IMG/VR virus record: IMGVR_UViG_3300025876_000006 | Location: 64,001-128,000 of that record | DNA from: a virus | DNA length: 64,000 nt | Reading direction: 5' to 3' (one strand) | Part shown: positions 59,813 through 64,000 of the stretch, one piece after another | Numbering within the stretch: position 1 is the first letter of the stretch | How the letters are laid out: every line of letters starts with the position of its first letter | The notes under the pieces: model-generated | What the model was told of the DNA's origin: nothing | Databases searched by the model: none | The model's input: only the letters and a program-made list of their open reading frames with translations | Position numbers and translations under genes: made by a program

Positions 59813-61687
59813 ATGAAAAAACTAACAGATATTTTAGAAAACAAAAATGTTATCTTAGACGAGAATAGCGACGCTAGCTTAGAAATCCTATTAAACGAAG
59901 CCGAGGCAAAACCGCCAGAAAATACTGACGTTGGTATTGTTCTTTCAAGACTATCAGATATGATTTCAATGTCAGATGATTTGTATGATACTGCATCTTC
60001 CCTTGAAGAAATTGATAAGGAAACCGCCGATACTGTTGAATCCACATATAATTCTATTGATGAGTTATACGCGATGTTTGATGATAAGTATGATATCTTT
60101 AGATCTGATTTTGATATGGGAGATATTGAAATGGATGAAGATTTCCGTATTAGTTTAGATGATCTATTAAATGAAGCAACTGATGAGTTATCAGAAGCAT
60201 TTTTACGTTTGCCTGGCCATTTTATTAATAATGAATTATATGGAGTAGAACGAGATCTTAATACTTTTATTAAGGGTTTGCAAAATGGTAATGATGTTAA
60301 TATGAAAGAGCTTAATAAAATCATTAAGATATTACAAAGCGCTAAGAAGGAAGTTAAGAAATTCAATAAGCCTGAAGATGTTCCTGTTAGTTTTCAATAT
60401 AAAAAAGAATCTATTGACATTAATGAGTATTTCTCTAAAGCTGACTTGAAACTTATTGATAAGATGTATGACAAGAAGGGTAACCTTACTCCATTCGGAA
60501 GAAAGGTAATGAATCATGGTAAGAAGCCAGGTGATAAAGGTTATATCGAAGAAGCAACCCGTCGAAACCAAGGGCTTACTGATTTATTCCATAACCTTGC
60601 TGCAGTTGAAAGACAACTACGTCCTAACAGCCCTATTCACAGGTTAGTTGAAAAGACTGCTGAGGGTAATTATACTGCAGAATTTAAGAAGATGCAAAAA
60701 TTGGTTGCTCCTCTTGTTAAAATGTGGGATGACATTGAAGCGGACTTAGACACAGACTACCCTCGTGAATCTATTGAAGAAGCTGGAGGTGATTGGGTTG
60801 TCGTTGATTTAAATACTAAGAAGGTTACGTATGTTAAATCATATGACGCTGCTTCAAAGTATGTGAAGAAGAACGGTGGAGTAATTGCAAGCGCTGAATA
60901 TTATGTTGATAACAAAAAGAAGTTTGAAGATACCTCGTTTGAAGGAGAGCCTCTTGATGAAGCAAAACAAAAAACAATTGAGGAAGACAAGTATACTGAT
61001 CTTGGTTTAAGCGTATCCCATACTCTAAACATGGCTCAAACCTTTTGGTATAAGTTAGGCGGTAAAGCTCAAATTGATCAAAAGAAATATGCTAAGCTTG
61101 AAGCTGATTATGTTAAAAGAGGTAAAGTAAAAGTAAAGCTTGATGATATTGGTAAAGTTACATTCAAGAATGTAACACACCATCTGACATTTAAAGATAA
61201 GAGTAAAGCAATGTTCCACGTTTCTGATAAACCTGGCACACCAACCGTAATCGGAAACTTCGATGCTCTTGGTGTTAACGGTAAGCGCGGTAATATGTTC
61301 CATTCTGCTATTAAAGATAGAGATCTTGATTTAACATTTACAGAATCCATCGAAGAAGCCGTTTCTAGTTCAGCACTTTCCATTCTAAAGAAGGTCGGTT
61401 TTAAAGAAGCTCCAGTAGATAAGACAACAACAAAGGTCGTTAATTCTCTTTCTGGTAAAAAACTTAAACTGACTCAACTGTTTGGTATATCAATGCGAGC
61501 TGGTAAGTGGGCCGATATCTTTGTCGGGACTACCGAAGATGGCAAATATTTTGTGGTTGATCCATCTGGAACTACTATCTTTAATAAAGAATCTGAGTTA
61601 GTAACTGCTTTAAAGTCTGCCGCACTTGGTGAATCTATCAACCATTTTTTAAAGGGTGGTAAAGACCTTAATGACATCGTTGGTTAA
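59813..61687 (+). CDS. Head-core-like polyprotein with many protease sites
   Basis: 624 residues. The N-terminus MKKLTDILENKNVILDEN has targeting-like features (ILE and LDE). The sequence has eight [L/I]xE sites followed by A, G or S: LNE-A (29), LNE-A (121), LSE-A (128), IEE-A (~246), IEE-A (~323), LDE-A (~383), IEE-A (~514) and LGE-S (~606). They divide it into segments with different composition, for example an acidic region up to 120 and lysine-rich domains later. I infer a core protein that gp21 cuts into several internal head peptides or proteins. No enzyme domain was recognised. Confidence 0.65.
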   Translation: MKKLTDILENKNVILDENSDASLEILLNEAEAKPPENTDVGIVLSRLSDMISMSDDLYDTASSLEEIDKETADTVESTYNSIDELYAMFDDKYDIFRSDFDMGDIEMDEDFRISLDDLLNEATDELSEAFLRLPGHFINNELYGVERDLNTFIKGLQNGNDVNMKELNKIIKILQSAKKEVKKFNKPEDVPVSFQYKKESIDINEYFSKADLKLIDKMYDKKGNLTPFGRKVMNHGKKPGDKGYIEEATRRNQGLTDLFHNLAAVERQLRPNSPIHRLVEKTAEGNYTAEFKKMQKLVAPLVKMWDDIEADLDTDYPRESIEEAGGDWVVVDLNTKKVTYVKSYDAASKYVKKNGGVIASAEYYVDNKKKFEDTSFEGEPLDEAKQKTIEEDKYTDLGLSVSHTLNMAQTFWYKLGGKAQIDQKKYAKLEADYVKRGKVKVKLDDIGKVTFKNVTHHLTFKDKSKAMFHVSDKPGTPTVIGNFDALGVNGKRGNMFHSAIKDRDLDLTFTESIEEAVSSSALSILKKVGFKEAPVDKTTTKVVNSLSGKKLKLTQLFGISMRAGKWADIFVGTTEDGKYFVVDPSGTTIFNKESELVTALKSAALGESINHFLKGGKDLNDIVG

Positions 61688-61698
61688 TCTCTAATAAG

Positions 61699-61720
61699 CC
61701 TTATATATAATTATATAAGG
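61699..61720 (+). other. Stem-loop upstream of the gene at 61726
   Basis: 9-bp perfect stem (CCTTATATA/TATATAAGG) with TAAT loop between two genes, 5 nt before the start codon. No T tract follows, so it may protect an mRNA end or control translation. Confidence 0.5.
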
Positions 61721-61725
61721 TTAAT

Positions 61726-62097
61726 ATGACAAAGGAAAATAAAAAATTAAATTTAAACAATTTCTCATTATACGCAGCTCAACATTATACTAATCCAAGA
61801 GTATTAAACGTTGACGAATTTTATGAAGATTTGAATAAATTTAAATATGTAAAAAAATTATTTACCAAATATAAAACTTCTGGCGACTTAAAAGAAAGAT
61901 TAATATTAAATCATATAATTTCAATATATAATGTTTTTAACATTGAGGCGGCAACTAAAATGTGCTTTTTTAAAATGGATGAAGAATCTTATCCTGCGTT
62001 AAAAACATTCTTGTTATACTTAAACTATATTCAAGAGCATGAATTTATAAATATTCAATGTGATCTATACGTTGTAAAAAAACTAAATAAAATATAA
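61726..62097 (+). CDS. Conserved phage protein of unknown function, 123 aa
   Basis: The pattern LNNFSLYAAQHYTNPRVLNVDEFYEDLNKFKYVKKLFTKYKTSGDLKERLILNHIISIYNVF followed by KTFLLYLNYI is one I associate with a small conserved protein of marine T4-like phages (DUF7207-like). It looks like an all-alpha fold. No catalytic residues are evident. The next gene follows by 5 nt. Confidence 0.65.
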   Translation: MTKENKKLNLNNFSLYAAQHYTNPRVLNVDEFYEDLNKFKYVKKLFTKYKTSGDLKERLILNHIISIYNVFNIEAATKMCFFKMDEESYPALKTFLLYLNYIQEHEFINIQCDLYVVKKLNKI

Positions 62098-62102
62098 AAC
62101 TA

Positions 62103-62684
62103 GTGGGATTCTTATTCAAAGCAGCCGATACATTTTTTGCCTTACGATTTTTAAGGTTATTAACCATGCCCTGGACAAAAACTGGAGCGTTTCAAAATGG
62201 TATTATAGACAAAGATGGTCGGGTAATTAAAAAGCCAGAGACTCCTAAGGAAAAGGAAGTGTATAACTTGTTTCATAAATTAGTTTTTAATATTAAACGG
62301 TTATTAAATAAACTTCCATTTGGAAAATCAACTATTGCCAGTTATGCAGCCGGATTATATTTGATTAAGGAACATACCGGAATGTCAGAGCTATTAATGG
62401 GAGAGCTTCTAGAAGAAGCGTTTGGTTATAATCCAACAACCAATATTGATTTAAACGAAACCATTGAAGACTGCCAAATTCAATCTGGTAATTATATTTT
62501 AAATGAAAATTTGTTTTTTGCCAATGGCGATATGCTTGCTCCAATGGGAAATGCAACGCTGACAATTAATGAAAGCTCTACTAATATGATTGGAACTATA
62601 TTTAATATTCCAATTTATAAAGCAAAGGATAATAAAACCGACCAATTCGTTTTGGTTACCACTAACAACATAACAAAAATATAA
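62103..62684 (+). CDS. Conserved phage protein with hydrophobic N-terminus, GTG start
   Basis: 193 residues. GTG is the likely start because no ATG is available upstream. The first 25 residues (GFLFKAADTFFALRFLRLL) form an amphipathic or membrane-associating helix. Then PWTKTGAFQNGIIDKDGRVIKK leads into a region with LNKLPFGKSTIASYAAGLYLIKEH. This is a known type in marine T4-like phages near the previous gene. LLEE-A near residues 102-106 is a possible gp21 site. A virion or assembly role is likely. Confidence 0.6.
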   Translation: MGFLFKAADTFFALRFLRLLTMPWTKTGAFQNGIIDKDGRVIKKPETPKEKEVYNLFHKLVFNIKRLLNKLPFGKSTIASYAAGLYLIKEHTGMSELLMGELLEEAFGYNPTTNIDLNETIEDCQIQSGNYILNENLFFANGDMLAPMGNATLTINESSTNMIGTIFNIPIYKAKDNKTDQFVLVTTNNITKI

Positions 62685-62686
62685 AA

Positions 62687-63019
62687 ATGAATATTAACGA
62701 GACAAACGAAGATACGCCAAGTATGACGACATCTACTACAGCAACCACCGATGGAGGACCTTCTAAGAAAGGCTCATATAATCAATATAACCAAGGTGAT
62801 AATTGGAAAATTTTTGATGTTGATACGGATTGCTTTGAAAAATTTAGAAGTGGACGTAAGAAGTTCGAAAGATGGGCCCGATTTTTAAACATGGACAATG
62901 AAACACATAAATCAATTTATGACTATGCTTCAAAGCATTCAAAAAATACTATAGTTTTGCGTTGTTCAGAATCAGGCGCTCTTCGTGCAATCAGGCGTCG
63001 TTCTAGCAACGGTCTGTAA
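62687..63019 (+). CDS. Conserved small phage protein
   Basis: 110 residues. A low-complexity Thr/Ser N-terminus (SMTTSTTATTDGG) precedes a basic region: KIFDVDTDCFEKFRSGRKKFERWARFLNM ... ESGALRAIRRRSSNGL. The pattern is shared among T4-like marine phages as I recall. It begins 2 nt after the previous stop. Possibly nucleic-acid-binding through the C-terminal arginines. Confidence 0.6.
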   Translation: MNINETNEDTPSMTTSTTATTDGGPSKKGSYNQYNQGDNWKIFDVDTDCFEKFRSGRKKFERWARFLNMDNETHKSIYDYASKHSKNTIVLRCSESGALRAIRRRSSNGL

Positions 63020-63036
63020 ATAACTACAGTTTGTTA

Positions 63037-63064
63037 TTTACAAATCGCTCAGTTATGATATAAT
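63037..63064 (+). promoter_or_regulatory. Sigma-70-like promoter of nrdB
   Basis: TTTACA, 16 bp, TATAAT. The leader is about 60 nt, containing a GTGC/GCAC pair near 63092-63107. Confidence 0.7.
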
Positions 63065-63132
63065 TATACTATCATAACGAAATCAACCCGTGCCTGTAAT
63101 AAGCACAAAACCACAAAACTATAGTAACCTAA

Positions 63133-64000
63133 ATGAGCAATCCCACAATCTTTGATGAGCAGGTAAGCAGAAAGCCTAATCATTATCCATGGACCGAAGC
63201 CTTTATTGAAAGCATGCACAATGGCTTTTGGACTGATAAAGAATTTAGTTTTAAAAGCGATATCCATCAATTTAAAACGGTCCTAACCGAACAAGAACAA
63301 GAGATTATTATTCGTGATCTAAGCGCGATTGGTCAAATTGAAGTTGCTGTAAAAACATTTTGGGCTAAGCTTGGAGAGAACCTTCCACACCCATCTCTAC
63401 AGGATCTTGGTTATGTTATGGCCAATACTGAGGTTATTCATAACAATGCTTATGAACGTCTTATTTCTATTTTAGATATGGAGGATGTGTTTGAAGAAAA
63501 TCTTAAATTAGATTTTATTCAAGGACGAGTTAATTATCTTAAGAAGTATACTCACCGGTTCTATAAAGATAGTAAAAAACAATACTTATATGCTATTACC
63601 TTATTTACTTTGTTTGTTGAGAACGTTTCGTTGTTTAGTCAATTCTACGTTATTAACTGGTTTGCTCGTTATAGAAACGTTTTAAAAGACACTGATCAAC
63701 AAGTAAAATATACTCGTAACGAAGAGCGTATTCACGCAATGGTTGGCATAAAAATCATTAATACTATTCGTGAAGAACTTCCTGAGTTATTTGATGAAGA
63801 ACTTGAAGAGCGTATTGTTGCTGCAGCGCATGAAGCATTTAAAGCTGAATCTAAAATTATTGATTGGGTTGTTAATGGTATTGACGAAGAAGGTTTATCT
63901 GCTCCACTTCTAAAAGAGTTTATTAAGAATAGAATTAATGCAAGCATGGGTGATATTGGTTTTCAAAAGCCATTTGAAATTGACGAAAAATTGCTTGAAT
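63133..64000 (+). CDS. nrdB: Ribonucleotide reductase small subunit NrdB, partial at 3' end
   Basis: 289 residues are visible and the gene runs off the window. Start MSNPTIFDEQVSRKPNHYPW. Di-iron ligands appear in order: Glu in IGQIEVAVKTFW (~78), Glu and His in ANTEVIHNNAY (~103, with Tyr four residues after His as expected for the radical), Glu in VENVSLFSQF (~164) and the pair in RNEERIHAMVG (~198-204). Converts ribonucleotides to deoxyribonucleotides with NrdA, which is not in the window. It has its own early-type promoter. Confidence 0.92.
   Translation, partial: MSNPTIFDEQVSRKPNHYPWTEAFIESMHNGFWTDKEFSFKSDIHQFKTVLTEQEQEIIIRDLSAIGQIEVAVKTFWAKLGENLPHPSLQDLGYVMANTEVIHNNAYERLISILDMEDVFEENLKLDFIQGRVNYLKKYTHRFYKDSKKQYLYAITLFTLFVENVSLFSQFYVINWFARYRNVLKDTDQQVKYTRNEERIHAMVGIKIINTIREELPELFDEELEERIVAAAHEAFKAESKIIDWVVNGIDEEGLSAPLLKEFIKNRINASMGDIGFQKPFEIDEKLLE

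Noticed and set aside
1-64000. CRISPR array, integrase, transposase or insertion sequence
   Set aside because: No regularly spaced repeats, no inverted-repeat-bounded transposase gene and no recombinase were seen. The repeats at 34236-35728 are gene cassettes, not CRISPR.

Overview
The window is a piece of a lytic, low-GC, T4-like myovirus. It carries the T4 virion block in canonical order (genes 13, 14, 15, 16, 17, 18, 19, 20, a prohead core gene, 21, 22, 23) and the T4 replication, recombination and late-transcription set (UvsY, UvsW, gp55, gp47, gp46, gp45, gp44, gp62, RegA, gp43, UvsX, gp41). The order 23 - uvsY - uvsW - 55 - 47 - 46 - 45 - 44 - 62 - regA - 43 - uvsX - 41, plus an Hsp20 gene, MoxR/CobS-like and VWA/CobT-like genes and a MazG-like gene, is as I remember it in marine T4-like phages (cyanophage- or pelagiphage-like). 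No photosynthesis gene, tRNA, integrase or CRISPR array was seen, and the host cannot be named from sequence alone. Most genes lack a Shine-Dalgarno sequence.

Layout. 1-5.9 kb: two large tail-fibre or virion-surface genes (RCC1-like repeats, cut by the window edge; collagen-like/adhesin-like). 5.9-7.2 kb: two membrane proteins and one small reverse-strand gene. 7.2-20.1 kb: neck, terminase, tail sheath and tube, portal, protease, scaffold and major capsid genes, closed by a strong terminator. 20.2-23.4 kb: a gp19-fold protein, UvsY, an interrupted UvsW and an Sm-like protein. 23.5-27.0 kb: late sigma gp55 and the gp47/gp46 nuclease. 27.3-31.3 kb: a metalloprotease-VWA protein, a CobS/MoxR ATPase and a small HTH protein. 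31.4-34.2 kb: clamp, clamp loader and RegA. 34.2-36.3 kb: small genes sharing one N-terminal cassette, then Hsp20. 36.4-43.4 kb: DNA polymerase and nucleotide-metabolism or accessory genes. 43.4-48.3 kb: glycosyltransferases, a HAD-kinase fusion, a cytidylyltransferase and a C5 DNA methyltransferase. 48.4-51.2 kb: UvsX and gp41. 51.2-62.7 kb: a late module of ATPase, nuclease-like, ligase-like and nucleotidyltransferase proteins, one reverse-strand virion-like gene, a metalloprotease and a head-core-like polyprotein. 63.1 kb to the end: NrdB, cut by the window edge.

Two promoter classes stand out. T4-type late elements (TATAAATA or NATAAATA) precede virion genes. Host sigma-70-like promoters (TTTACA, 16-17 bp, TATAAT) precede replication and early genes. 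In both classes the start codon often sits where transcription should begin, which suggests many leaderless mRNAs.

The most interesting system is a set of enzymes and small proteins in late-promoter transcription units whose N-termini look like the T4 capsid-targeting peptide with a gp21-type cleavage site ([L/I]xE). They may be packed into the head and injected with the DNA. Other notable points are a ROSE-like RNA thermometer in front of hsp20, a 330-bp interruption of uvsW, shared clamp-binding-like motifs in polymerase, late sigma, methyltransferase and glycosyltransferase, two tiny lipoprotein genes, and a putative DNA-modification gene group.
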